Source: CAYPPG01 sp964412555
Lineage (GTDB): Bacteria > Hinthialibacterota > Hinthialibacteria > Hinthialibacterales > Hinthialibacteraceae
Reading direction: 5' to 3'
Length of the DNA: 64,000 nt
Assembly: GCA_964412555.1 (NCBI GenBank)
Contig: CAYPPG010000020.1
Span: 1 to 64,000, forward strand
Part shown: positions 17,481-25,853 of the stretch, one piece after another
Numbering within the stretch: the first letter of the stretch is position 1
Layout of the letters: every line of letters starts with the position of its first letter
Notes under the pieces: generated by a model
The model's database searches: none
What the model was told of the DNA's origin: nothing
What the model saw: the letters and a program-made list of their open reading frames with translations, nothing else
Position numbers and translations under genes: made by a program

Positions 17481-18764
17481 ATGACGAAGAAGGTGAACCG
17501 ACGAAATTTTTTGCAGACAGCGGGAACCGGTCTAGCAGCAAGTGCGGTACTCGGAAAGAGTTATGCTGCGAACACTTCATCCAAGCAACCGAATGTTGTG
17601 TTGATTATTTCGGACGATCAAGGATTTCCGGATTATGGATTCATGGGACACAATACTGTCCGAACACCTAATATCGACCGGTTGGCCAGCCAAAGTGTAG
17701 TTTTTACCAGAGGCTATGTGACGACCGCGCTTTGCTGCCCCTCGCTGTCTACATTGTTGACCGGTTTGTATCCGCATCAGCATCGGATCACGGGAAACGA
17801 TCCGGTGAACAAAGAGGAAAGGCATCTGTGGTATGAAGCTTTTGAACAATGCCCGCGCTTACCGGCTATCCTTTCGGAATCGGGATATGCCAGCTTTCAA
17901 ACTGGGAAATTCTGGATGGGGCATTACTCCCGCGGTGGATTCACAGATGGAATGACGACCGAAGGCCGTCACGGCGGGCCGGGATTGGTGATCGGCCGGG
18001 ATACGATGCAGCCCATTTATGATTTCATCGACGAATCGCAAAAAGCGGACAAACCGTTTTTCCTTTGGTATGCTCCATTCCTACCCCACTTGCCGCACAA
18101 TCCGCCGGAACGTCTTTTGAAGAAATATCAATCGGCGGGCGAGAATGCGGCCTATTATGCCATGTGCGAGTGGCTCGATGAAACCTGCGGTGCGTTATTC
18201 GATTTTCTGGAACAACGCAATCTCGACGAAAACACCGTCGTTATATTCTTAGCCGATAACGGCTGGCCGCGACCCTTTAAAGGTTCCCCGTATGAGCTGG
18301 GAGTACGAACCCCCATCATGATTCGTTGGCCGGGACACGTAAAACCGCAACGGGACGAGGAGCATTTGGCGAGTAACGTCGACATCGTTCCTACGATCCT
18401 TTCGGTCTGCGGTCTCCAACCTACAGCGGAGATGCCGGGATTGAATTTACTCGATCGCGAAGCCGTGACGGAAAGAAATACCATTTTCTTGGAAAATTTC
18501 GCCCACGACATGGCCGAGCTCGATGAACCTGTTCAAAGCCTTCGCGCCCGCAGCTGCATTCAAGGTGATTGGAAACTCATCGTCTGGAAAGTACCCCAAC
18601 CGGAACTGCGCACTTCCGGCAAGTTGAAACCGGATGCGGATGTGGAATTATATAATCTGAAAGATGATCCTTTCGAAAAGAACAACCTTGCTGAAGCGCA
18701 TCCCGAACGGGTGAACGAGATGAAAAAAATGATCGATGAGTGGTGGAATCCGAAAGGGATGTAA
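17481..18764 (+). CDS. Tat-exported sulfatase (alkaline-phosphatase superfamily) lacking the CxPxR arginine
   Basis: A 427-residue exported sulfatase-fold protein. The Tat signal is clear (VNRRNFLQTAGTGLAASAVL). Metal-binding elements are visible as VVLIISDDQGFPDYG, DTMQPIYDFID, an FLWYAPFLPHLPHN segment and VVIFLADNGWPR. The sulfatase signature region reads ALCCPSLSTLLTGLYPHQH: Cys and Pro are present, but the Arg of C-x-P-S-R is Leu. That may affect formylglycine formation or define a subfamily. The ATG at 17481 is chosen over one at 17463 because a GGGAGAGG ribosome-binding site precedes it. It pairs with the next sulfatase and probably desulfates polysaccharides. Confidence 0.88.
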   Translation: MTKKVNRRNFLQTAGTGLAASAVLGKSYAANTSSKQPNVVLIISDDQGFPDYGFMGHNTVRTPNIDRLASQSVVFTRGYVTTALCCPSLSTLLTGLYPHQHRITGNDPVNKEERHLWYEAFEQCPRLPAILSESGYASFQTGKFWMGHYSRGGFTDGMTTEGRHGGPGLVIGRDTMQPIYDFIDESQKADKPFFLWYAPFLPHLPHNPPERLLKKYQSAGENAAYYAMCEWLDETCGALFDFLEQRNLDENTVVIFLADNGWPRPFKGSPYELGVRTPIMIRWPGHVKPQRDEEHLASNVDIVPTILSVCGLQPTAEMPGLNLLDREAVTERNTIFLENFAHDMAELDEPVQSLRARSCIQGDWKLIVWKVPQPELRTSGKLKPDADVELYNLKDDPFEKNNLAEAHPERVNEMKKMIDEWWNPKGM

Positions 18765-18811
18765 CGCTGCTGTCTCGGCGGCATATTGGAAAAGCCGGCA
18801 AGATGCCGGCG
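18762..18811. repeat. Palindromic repeat pair fused to the sulfatase stop codon
   Basis: TAACGCTGCTGTCTCGGCGGC starts with the stop codon of the first sulfatase and is a degenerate copy of the GCCGCCGTCTCGGCGGC palindrome. It is followed by GCCGGCAAGATGCCGGC at 18794-18810. The same order (GCCGCC type plus GCCGGC type) is seen at 51467-51512. Confidence 0.75.
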
Positions 18812-18843
18812 ATACGAACGATATCCGGGGGAGAAATCATACT

Positions 18844-20346
18844 ATGAGTCACATTCGATCAAACCGACGTAATTTTTTGAAAACATCAATAGCCGCCTCT
18901 ACGATGGCTTTTGGAACACCGTCTTTTTCGTTGGCCGCGAGCAAGAAAGGCCGCTGTCCCAATATCCTTTGGATTGTGGGGGAGAATATGAAACTCGATC
19001 TCGGCTGCTATGGTGCGGAAAATGTGTATACACCCAACCTCGATGCACTGGCGGCAGAGGGTGTCCGATATACGCGCGTCTTCTCCACTTCTCCCGTCTG
19101 CGCGCCCAGCCGGTCGGCATTCATGACCGGAATGTATCAAACCACGACGGATACTCATCATATGCGATCGCACCGCGAAGACGATTATCGTCTACCGGAC
19201 GGTGTACGTCCTATCACGCACCGTCTCCAAGATGCGGGGTATTTTACGGCAAATATCAAAACAATTGGCGATCGAACCGTGGGCACGGGGAAACTCGATC
19301 TGAATTTTGTCAATGAAGGACCGATCTATCAATCCGAGGATTGGTCTGCGCTGAAATCCAATCAGCCGTTTTTCGCGCAGATCAATATGCCGGAGGTGGA
19401 ATATGATATCTATGACCGCAAAACAGCCGACAAACCAAGAGTCAAATGGGTTGGCGAGGATGAACACCCCCAGATCGCCACACCGGAGAATGTCACCCCG
19501 CCTCCGTATTATCCCGATCATGAAATCACTCGGCAGGAATGGGCGCGCTATCTGAACTCCGTATCCGGCATGGATGTGCGGATCGGCTGGATTCTGGAGC
19601 AGCTGCGCAAGGATGGTCTGGCTGACGATACCATCATCATCTTTTTCGCCGACAACGGCCGTCTCGAAGCGCGCGGTATTCATTGGTGCTGGGATACCGG
19701 ACTGCATGTGCCAATGATTATCCACTGGCCTAAGAATTTCCCACCCCCCGCGCGATACGAGGCAGGCTCAGTGAATGGCACCGTCATCAGCCTACTCGAT
19801 ATTACTGCGACTACGTTGAATATCGCCGGAATCCCGCGCCCGATGATCATGCAAAGCCGCGCTTTTCTCGGCGAACATGCCGACTTGCCCCGCACTTACG
19901 CCTTCAGCGCCCGCGACCGCATCGATGAGACGGTCAACCGAATCCGCTCTGTTCGCGAACAGCGCTACCACTATATTCGCAACTATATGCCGACTCAGGG
20001 ATTTGCCTCTCTGAACCGCTACAAGGAAAAATGCTTTCCGGTAAAACAACTGATGCGCAAATTGGATGCGGAAGGCAAACTGAGTGGTCCGGCAGCGGAA
20101 CTCATGGAACCGCTTCCCCCCGAACAACTGTACGACACGGAAAACGATCCATACGAAATCCACAACCTGGCAAACTCGGACAAACCGGAACACCGGGAAG
20201 CGCTTTTGCGCCTACGGGCGGCGCTCGACACCTGGATCATCGAAACCGGTGATCTCGGCCAATGGCCTGAACCGCCTGGTGTGGTCGAGCCGTTCGAGAA
20301 GGAAATGCATGAGTGGTTTGGTACGCCGGATTGGTATAATAAATAA
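18844..20346 (+). CDS. Tat-exported type I sulfatase
   Basis: A 500-residue exported sulfatase. The start at 18844 (ATG after GGGGGAGAA) gives a Tat-type signal (SNRRNFLKTSIAASTMAFG). The catalytic signature SPVCAPSRSAFMTGMYQ contains a canonical C-A-P-S-R for formylglycine formation, unlike its neighbour. Metal-site elements include NILWIVGENMKLDLGCYGAE and IIIFFADNGRLEARGIHW. The C-terminus has the usual EQLYDTENDPYEIHNLA. It resembles heparan/N-sulfoglucosamine or related S1 sulfatases, but the substrate cannot be assigned. It follows the first sulfatase by 79 bases filled by repeats. No anSME maturase gene is in the window. Confidence 0.93.
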   Translation: MSHIRSNRRNFLKTSIAASTMAFGTPSFSLAASKKGRCPNILWIVGENMKLDLGCYGAENVYTPNLDALAAEGVRYTRVFSTSPVCAPSRSAFMTGMYQTTTDTHHMRSHREDDYRLPDGVRPITHRLQDAGYFTANIKTIGDRTVGTGKLDLNFVNEGPIYQSEDWSALKSNQPFFAQINMPEVEYDIYDRKTADKPRVKWVGEDEHPQIATPENVTPPPYYPDHEITRQEWARYLNSVSGMDVRIGWILEQLRKDGLADDTIIIFFADNGRLEARGIHWCWDTGLHVPMIIHWPKNFPPPARYEAGSVNGTVISLLDITATTLNIAGIPRPMIMQSRAFLGEHADLPRTYAFSARDRIDETVNRIRSVREQRYHYIRNYMPTQGFASLNRYKEKCFPVKQLMRKLDAEGKLSGPAAELMEPLPPEQLYDTENDPYEIHNLANSDKPEHREALLRLRAALDTWIIETGDLGQWPEPPGVVEPFEKEMHEWFGTPDWYNK

Positions 20347-20443
20347 GTAATCTTTGTTTGTCTTCCTCCATTCCAATATTCCTCATTTCCTGCTATTTTT
20401 GATTAATTCAAATGGAAATCCCCGTCATCCAAGGATCAACAAA

Positions 20444-21808
20444 ATGAACGGCATTTGTTTACACAACGACGAACCAACCCTGGAAGACCTCGTCGAACGC
20501 AGCCAATTGGTGAAAAATCTCGGTGACCAGATCGCTACCTGCGATCCCCCTTACGTCTTCGGTATTCACGGCGATTGGGGAAGCGGAAAAACCAGTTTTC
20601 TGCATCAACTTCACTACTACCTTACCGGTGAATGTCCCCAACAGCCGGAACCAAAAGTTCGGAACATGACAAAGCCGCAATTCTGGGAGGCTTGGAAAGC
20701 CAAAGATTATATTACGGTTGTCTGGTTTGAAGCGTGGCGGTATCAAAACGAATCCGCTCCTATCGTTGCCTTATTGCAAGAAATCCGCACTCAACTACCG
20801 GTCTATTCCAAATTCTTGTCAAAAGCGGGAAAATTAGGCGAAGTCTCCATCCGCGGGGCACTGCTCGCATTGGAAGACATGACCAAAAAGATTGGCATCC
20901 AAGCTTCCAAAATCGAAGAATCAGGAGAAAAATGGGAACGGGAGCATCTGGCCATGACTTTACCTTCCCATCACATCCGTCAACACTTGGAAAAGACAAT
21001 CGATCAGCTGTTGGGTCACTCGAAGAAAGAACCAAAGCGAAGGTTAGTGGTTTTGATTGATGATCTGGACCGTTGTTCTGCCGAATCTGCCTATAAAATG
21101 CTGGAAGGAATCAAAATCTATTTAAATATTCCCAACTGCGTTTTTGTATTGGGAATGAACCAAAAAATCATCGAATCGGCAATTGCGAAGCATGTGCCAG
21201 TTGAAGAGGATGATCGAAAAGACGTGGCGCATGAATACCTTGAAAAATTGTGCCAAAATATCTTTCACCTACCCATGTTGCACGACACCGGCAATTATCT
21301 TTCCCTTCTGTTGAAAAAAGTGAACATCAAGATATGTATTTGTGATCAGGTAACACAGTTGATACAAGAATATCGTTGTTTACCTGCAAATCCACGAAAG
21401 ATCAAAGCATTCGTGAATACATTCATCTTATTCCTGGATCGATTACAATTACTGAATGAAGAGAATACGATGAAGAGTGCTAGAAAAATAAAACTCCTCA
21501 TCGTCATTGTGTTTATATATGAATATTTTCATGAGCTCTATCGTGTATTAGAGGGAGATGCAATGTTCTATGAAGAGATTCGAAGATGGTCTAAGGGAGT
21601 GAAATCCGATTATGAATTACTGACAAGCTTGAAGGGATTACAAAAACCAGATACAACCTTAGAATCGGAAATGGAAGAGGAAGTGGAACCGGAGATGCAA
21701 AATATATTTACCGATCCGGCTCAAGGTACCATTTTCCGTGTCCAATCCTTAATCAATAGCATAGGGCGTGTGTCGAAAGAAGAAATTGAAGAATTGTTGG
21801 TCAGGTAA
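20444..21808 (+). CDS. KAP-family P-loop NTPase
   Basis: A 454-residue protein with KAP NTPase features: Walker A GIHGDWGSGKTSFLHQL (near residue 45), VVWFEAWRYQNESAPIVALL, Walker B VVLIDDLDRCSAESAYKMLE and the conserved FVLGMNQKIIESAI segment. No obvious membrane helix is present, although many KAP proteins have one. The ATG at 20444 follows AAGGATCAACAAA; the frame is open upstream without coding character. It ends 5 bases before the NACHT-LRR gene, so the two form an operon. KAP NTPases recur in predicted phage-defence systems, and here a signal-transducing or effector partner role is inferred. The C-terminal third is more AT-rich than the N-terminal part. Confidence 0.9.
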   Translation: MNGICLHNDEPTLEDLVERSQLVKNLGDQIATCDPPYVFGIHGDWGSGKTSFLHQLHYYLTGECPQQPEPKVRNMTKPQFWEAWKAKDYITVVWFEAWRYQNESAPIVALLQEIRTQLPVYSKFLSKAGKLGEVSIRGALLALEDMTKKIGIQASKIEESGEKWEREHLAMTLPSHHIRQHLEKTIDQLLGHSKKEPKRRLVVLIDDLDRCSAESAYKMLEGIKIYLNIPNCVFVLGMNQKIIESAIAKHVPVEEDDRKDVAHEYLEKLCQNIFHLPMLHDTGNYLSLLLKKVNIKICICDQVTQLIQEYRCLPANPRKIKAFVNTFILFLDRLQLLNEENTMKSARKIKLLIVIVFIYEYFHELYRVLEGDAMFYEEIRRWSKGVKSDYELLTSLKGLQKPDTTLESEMEEEVEPEMQNIFTDPAQGTIFRVQSLINSIGRVSKEEIEELLVR

Positions 21809-21813
21809 ATACC

Positions 21814-24051
21814 ATGCAAACGCTTGAAAGCACAATCCTCGATCAGGATACGGAGAAGAAAGATTATATCGATCCGTATAACGATCTTGCATTGATCGGA
21901 TATTTTGAAGACATTATCAAATGGCACGGCTACATCCGCTTCCTCGGCATGCCCCATCTTCACGACGAACCGGATGTCCCCATCAAAAGGCTTTATGTCG
22001 AACCCCATGTCAGCGAAATGCACATCAAGCCGGATACTTCCCTCGACAAATGGCCGCAATGCACCCCCATATTCACCACCATGCTCGAACACAAGAAACT
22101 GGTCCTCCTGGGCGATCCCGGCGTGGGCAAAACCACGCTCATCAGTTGGCTCAGCTGGCAGTTCGTGCAAACCTATGAAAACCGATGGATCGCCAACTTC
22201 GGCCACTTGGTGCCCATCCCGATTATCTTACGCGAATTAACCATCGATCAATCCATCACCTGGCCTAAACTCCTCGACGCATTCCTCTCCCGTCCCGTCG
22301 CCAAATCCCTGGAATCGAGAGAAAAAGTGGAAGATATCCTCTCCCGCGGACAGGGGCTGATCCTGTTGGATGGATTGGATGAAATCGGCAATCTGGAAAT
22401 CCGCGAAGCCTTGCACAAAGCCGTCTACGAAGGCCAACAAAAATATCCAGAGTGCCACTGGCTGTTAACCTCGCGAATCGTCGGCTACGAACAAACACCG
22501 TTTCACGAGATTCCTGGTGCAAGAAAGGAACTCATCCAAAAAAAGAAATCCGAAATTCTTTACCCAAATAGTGAGGACTTTGAGGAATATAAATTCACTG
22601 ATTTATTGCTCAGAGAATCAAAAAAATGGGCAACAATCCGCTATGTAGCCCCTTTTAACGATAACCAAATCAAACAGTTCTCCCATAATTGGTACTATCA
22701 ACACAAAAAAATCGAAGAAGAACGGAAACGAAAAGCCAACGATTTAATCGAGTCGGTTCATAAACACGAATCCATAGTGCGCCTGGCCCGAATCCCAAAT
22801 CTCCTCACTCTCATTGCCCTCATTCACCGGATCAAAGCTCAATTGCCCCATGGCCGCGCAATCCTATACGAACAGATCGCCGACGCCTACCTCCACTCCA
22901 TCGACGAATTCCGGGGAATCAAGGAACTCGGCTATTCCGTCACCAAGAAAAAACGCTGCCTGGCTCGGGTCGCCTTTGAAATGCAGCGAAAACAAATTGA
23001 ATTGGTCGAGAAAGAAACAGTCATCCAATGGATTGCCGACGCCCTAGCCGAAGACTCTGACCAAAAAGACACCCGCAAAGCCGCCGAACAATTCATCGAC
23101 TACATCGGCCGAAGAAGCGGCCTCCTCCTCCCCCGCGGAGAATCCCGCTACGCCTTCGTCCACCTTTCTTTCCAAGAATTTTTCGCCGCGAAATATCTGG
23201 AAACAGAAATCACAAAACCCTCCTGGCTTCGATACGGCGGAAAAGAAGGCGTCCGCGCTGAAGATTTGAAAGAATACGCATACTTTTCATATTGGAAGGA
23301 ACCGCTGATTTTTCTTTTTGAGTTATTGCGGGAACAGAAGGAGTGGTTAATATTATTGATAGATTGTGTTTTTGGAGAATCATTCAGCGATTTAGAAAAA
23401 ACTATAGATGATATACAGCAGGATTTGCGAAATGCCAAGGAGGAAGATATAAAAAGACTAATCCATAAGGAACAGTTACTAGCAGAATTATCGGTTGATC
23501 CTCATTCCGGGTTTTCGGAAGAACAACGTGAAAAAGCTTGGAAGATTTGTTGGGAAATTGAGTTTAGAAAAGGTATAATAATAACTCCTGAGGAATTAGG
23601 TATAGGGAAATCTTTGTTTTCTGGAAGTATAAAATACACTGATAAATTATGGGCTTCGCTTATTCATGTTTACCATGAGTTGAATGAAAACAAAATACTT
23701 TTATCGAATTGTAAGGAAATTACTGATCTTTCACCTTTATCTAGTTTAACCAATTTATTTTTTTTATCGATTATCAATTGTCCAGGAATTACTGATCTTT
23801 CTCCTTTGTCTAGTTTATCTAGTTTATCATCTTTAATGATTGCCTATTGCCCAGGAATTACTAATCTTTCTCCTTTATCTTCCTTGAAAAATCTTAGACA
23901 AATTTTCCTTATTGACAATCCAGGGATCTACAATCTCTCATCACTTTCTTCTCTACCTAAATTAGAGTTTCTTCAGATAGATAAATTTTGTAATTATATT
24001 GGCCTCTCATCTCTCAAAGAGAAAAAAGGCCTTAAAATACTGAAATTTTAA
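21814..24051 (+). CDS. NACHT NTPase with C-terminal leucine-rich repeats (NLR-like)
   Basis: A 745-residue STAND protein. After about 90 N-terminal residues with no recognised effector domain comes a NACHT module: Walker A VLLGDPGVGKTTLISWL (near residue 92), Walker B GLILLDGLDEIGN, the sensor LLTSRIVGYEQ, a winged-helix/helical part containing GRAILYEQIADAYLHSI, and FVHLSFQEFFAAKYLE near 450. The last 110 residues hold about four leucine-rich repeats (ITDLSPLSSL-type units of 23 residues). This is the layout of animal NLR proteins, and bacterial NACHT proteins (bNACHT) are known to protect against phage. The KAP gene 5 bases upstream is the probable partner. Coding composition turns sharply AT-rich from about 23280 onward. 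Confidence 0.9.
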   Translation: MQTLESTILDQDTEKKDYIDPYNDLALIGYFEDIIKWHGYIRFLGMPHLHDEPDVPIKRLYVEPHVSEMHIKPDTSLDKWPQCTPIFTTMLEHKKLVLLGDPGVGKTTLISWLSWQFVQTYENRWIANFGHLVPIPIILRELTIDQSITWPKLLDAFLSRPVAKSLESREKVEDILSRGQGLILLDGLDEIGNLEIREALHKAVYEGQQKYPECHWLLTSRIVGYEQTPFHEIPGARKELIQKKKSEILYPNSEDFEEYKFTDLLLRESKKWATIRYVAPFNDNQIKQFSHNWYYQHKKIEEERKRKANDLIESVHKHESIVRLARIPNLLTLIALIHRIKAQLPHGRAILYEQIADAYLHSIDEFRGIKELGYSVTKKKRCLARVAFEMQRKQIELVEKETVIQWIADALAEDSDQKDTRKAAEQFIDYIGRRSGLLLPRGESRYAFVHLSFQEFFAAKYLETEITKPSWLRYGGKEGVRAEDLKEYAYFSYWKEPLIFLFELLREQKEWLILLIDCVFGESFSDLEKTIDDIQQDLRNAKEEDIKRLIHKEQLLAELSVDPHSGFSEEQREKAWKICWEIEFRKGIIITPEELGIGKSLFSGSIKYTDKLWASLIHVYHELNENKILLSNCKEITDLSPLSSLTNLFFLSIINCPGITDLSPLSSLSSLSSLMIAYCPGITNLSPLSSLKNLRQIFLIDNPGIYNLSSLSSLPKLEFLQIDKFCNYIGLSSLKEKKGLKILKF
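23719..23925 (+). repeat. 69-bp coding repeats encoding leucine-rich repeats
   Basis: Three near-identical DNA units begin with ATTACTGATCTTTC at 23719, ATTACTGATCTTTCTCC at 23788 and ATTACTAATCTTTCTCC at 23857, an exact 69-base (23-residue) period. DNA-level similarity between units points to recent duplication or recombination within the sensor part of the NACHT gene. Confidence 0.85.
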
Positions 24052-24140
24052 CAAATATTTATAATTTGTGATTTGTGTATTTCATAGAGAATTAAATGGA
24101 GATTTTTTTGATAGTATAAAATGATTTACTTACAAATAAA

Positions 24141-24440
24141 TCACACCTTCACCCGCTTCCACTTCCGTCTCCGCTCGGTCAATTCCTCAACATACTCATT
24201 CCAATTCCGCAAGGTCTCCGGATCAAAATCAGCCCCATTCGGCCAAGTCAACGTATGCGCCACCGGATCCAATTCCACTTGATTGAACAAACCTAAATCG
24301 TGCAAAGGCCCCCACATCTGCCCATACAAAACCGTCCTGAAATCAATGATTCGCTCCACACCGTCATCAAATTCGATCCGAATAGTGTAGTCGTCAACAA
24401 TTTCAAAATTTGTAACTCTACAAAGTTTGTGATAAATCAT
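24141..24440 (-). CDS. DUF2442 domain protein
   Basis: A 99-residue protein matching the DUF2442 pattern: VTNFEIVDDYTIRIEFDDG, a GPLHDLGLFNQVELDP segment and the conserved TLTWPNGADFDPETL near the C-terminus. DUF2442 proteins are often paired with DUF4160 proteins in putative toxin-antitoxin modules. The ATG at 24440 has an AAGG ribosome-binding site. The 30 bases upstream in the same frame encode MPSLSRIQGI, which resembles the first residues of a DUF4160 protein, so the normal partner may have been deleted. It is convergent with the NACHT gene and downstream of a RelE-type pair on the same strand. Confidence 0.8.
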   Translation of the reverse strand: MIYHKLCRVTNFEIVDDYTIRIEFDDGVERIIDFRTVLYGQMWGPLHDLGLFNQVELDPVAHTLTWPNGADFDPETLRNWNEYVEELTERRRKWKRVKV

Positions 24441-24675
24441 AATCCCTTGAATCCGAGACAAAGATGGCATGGATCATCGCCGTTCCAACATGTTGTTATA
24501 CTGAACGAAAGAGTAGCAAATAAAAAACAAGAAAACAATGTCACAAAGTCTGAAATCAGCAAAGAAATTATGAAAATCTCCAATGCATCTCTACCCTTCT
24601 TCCATCGTATCGAACCACCAAACTCCCCATCCTGAAAATCCCACAATCCCGGCCAATCCCGATTCAGTTCCCCCA

Positions 24676-24936
24676 TCAATAAACCTGGTTATGCGTTCCC
24701 ACAGAAAGAAAAACAACCACTTCATAATTGTTCTCTTCCCGAAAGACAAGACGAAGATCACCACCGGCTGAGATCGCCCGGTTCCCTTTCAACTCACCAT
24801 GAAGAGCATGGTTTTTTAGCTGTGGATCGTGAGGATTTTTCTCGAATAATCGTAATACGGTAGCCACTTTCATTCTTTGATTTGGGGCCAACTTGATTAG
24901 TTGTTTGGAAAAATCTTTATGGAAATCTATTATCAT
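24676..24936 (-). CDS. RelE/YafQ-type mRNA interferase toxin
   Basis: An 86-residue RelE-superfamily toxin: the N-terminal FHKDFSKQLIKLAPNQ helix region, then HALHGELKGNRAISAGGDLR and the C-terminal VVVFLSVGTHNQVY strand typical of YafQ/RelE-StbE-like ribosome-dependent endoribonucleases. The start overlaps the upstream antitoxin stop by 4 bases. Located in the accessory stretch after the NACHT gene. Toxic activity is inferred from family membership. Confidence 0.88.
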   Translation of the reverse strand: MIIDFHKDFSKQLIKLAPNQRMKVATVLRLFEKNPHDPQLKNHALHGELKGNRAISAGGDLRLVFREENNYEVVVFLSVGTHNQVY

Positions 24937-25172
24937 TGTTTATTTTCGAGGGAATCAAGAAACGCTAACGCTTCGTCCATTGAGGAAAATCGATCGACAT
25001 TGATTCCTCGTTTGGCTTCTTCATACCGCTGATCAAGGATCGCCAAATCTTCCTCGGAATATTTCGTCACTTTGAATTCCTCTTCATCGGTGGCAATTAC
25101 ATAGTCAAAAACGATCTGTTTTTCATCCGGTGGCAGTTTTTGGATTTCCAAAATAATATCTTGGGCGTTCAT
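24933..25172 (-). CDS. Antitoxin of the RelE-type pair
   Basis: A 79-residue acidic protein (NAQDIILEIQKLPPDEKQIV near the N-terminus, many Glu and Asp, terminal DEALAFLDSLENKQ). It precedes a RelE-type toxin with a 4-base overlap, the standard antitoxin position. The ATG at 25172 has a strong GGGAGG upstream; a TTG directly before it is less likely. The DNA-binding fold is not obvious from sequence, so the assignment rests mainly on context. Confidence 0.8.
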   Translation of the reverse strand: MNAQDIILEIQKLPPDEKQIVFDYVIATDEEEFKVTKYSEEDLAILDQRYEEAKRGINVDRFSSMDEALAFLDSLENKQ

Positions 25173-25344
25173 CAATCCATCCTCCCTGATTCGGGATCAG
25201 AATATCTCATTCAATAGAATATGCGAAAAGCCAATTTTGTCAAATAATAAGAGGGTTTTATAACAACGTGAACAGCTGAAATACTGTTTATTCCGCGCAT
25301 TTCGTTTCGAATACCCCCCACCCCTTTAGCCTAACAAAAAAAAC

Positions 25345-25361
25345 TGGCACAAAACTTGCAT
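25345..25361 (+). promoter_or_regulatory. Sigma-54 (RpoN) type -24/-12 promoter
   Basis: TGGCACAAAACTTGCAT matches the sigma-54 consensus TGGCAC-N5-TTGCW, with GG at 25346-25347 and GC at 25358-25359 exactly 12 bases apart. It points on the plus strand into a gene-free region, with a predicted transcription start near 25371, about 130 bases before the structured RNA candidate and 700 bases before the next gene at 26076. No enhancer-binding regulator gene is adjacent. Confidence 0.6.
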
Positions 25362-25428
25362 TAACACATTCCGGGCAACAAAGATCTTTGTGAGCAGTAC
25401 CATCAAACCAGGGTGGCTAACTGGGAGC

Positions 25429-25445
25429 GCAGGCATCCTGCCTGC
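25429..25445. repeat. GCAGGCATCCTGCCTGC palindrome
   Basis: An imperfect palindrome with an ATCCT centre, preceded by GGGAGC, a member of the dispersed palindrome family. It sits between the sigma-54 promoter and the structured RNA candidate. Confidence 0.8.
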
Positions 25446-25497
25446 ACCATTAGGGTTTGCTGGAAACTCCACCCACGACTACACCGTCCACCTCGCA

Positions 25498-25806
25498 CCG
25501 GGTAACAATAAAAAACTTCCCGGGTAGCAAGGGCAAGCGTAGTCTGCCCTTGCGGGTTCGAAGCGGACAACCAAAAGGTGTTGAGAGCCGGTAAGTCTCC
25601 CCGGCCCGGGCTGGTGACCCGGACCGTCCCGGCGTTCCAAAAAGAGAGCCGCGCCGCAGAAAAAAAGGGAATTGCGGCGGGAGCCATGATCGCTTCGTGG
25701 TGGTTGTGATCCTCTTTCCGGAAACCCGGGTCAACTGCAGGACGCGGAGGCGCAAGCCGAAACCGCCAATGCAAACGCATGGGCTGGCCGTCATTCCCGC
25801 CATGCG
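25498..25806 (+). ncRNA. Structured RNA candidate, HEARO/omega-RNA-like
   Basis: A GC-rich, gene-free stretch of about 310 bases with many stems: CCGGG/CCCGG (25498-25502 with 25519-25523), an 8-bp GCAAGGGC/GCCCTTGC hairpin (25527-25553), GGTT/AACC (25555-25572), GCCGG/CCGGC (25587-25605), CCGGG-CTGGTGA-CCCGG (25606-25622), CGCCGCA/TGCGGCG (25652-25679) and CGCATGG/CCATGCG (25776-25806). Loop segments GCGTAGTCT, GGTAAGTCTC and GGGCTGGTGACCC recall, from memory, HEARO RNAs (IscB omega RNAs). No IscB or TnpA gene is present, so this would be a stand-alone or orphan copy. Minus-strand open frames across it have no protein character. The structure is seen; the class is tentative. Confidence 0.5.
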
Positions 25807-25853
25807 CAAATAAAACGTAGTCGCCCTAATACACAAGCCCAGTAAAACAAAAC

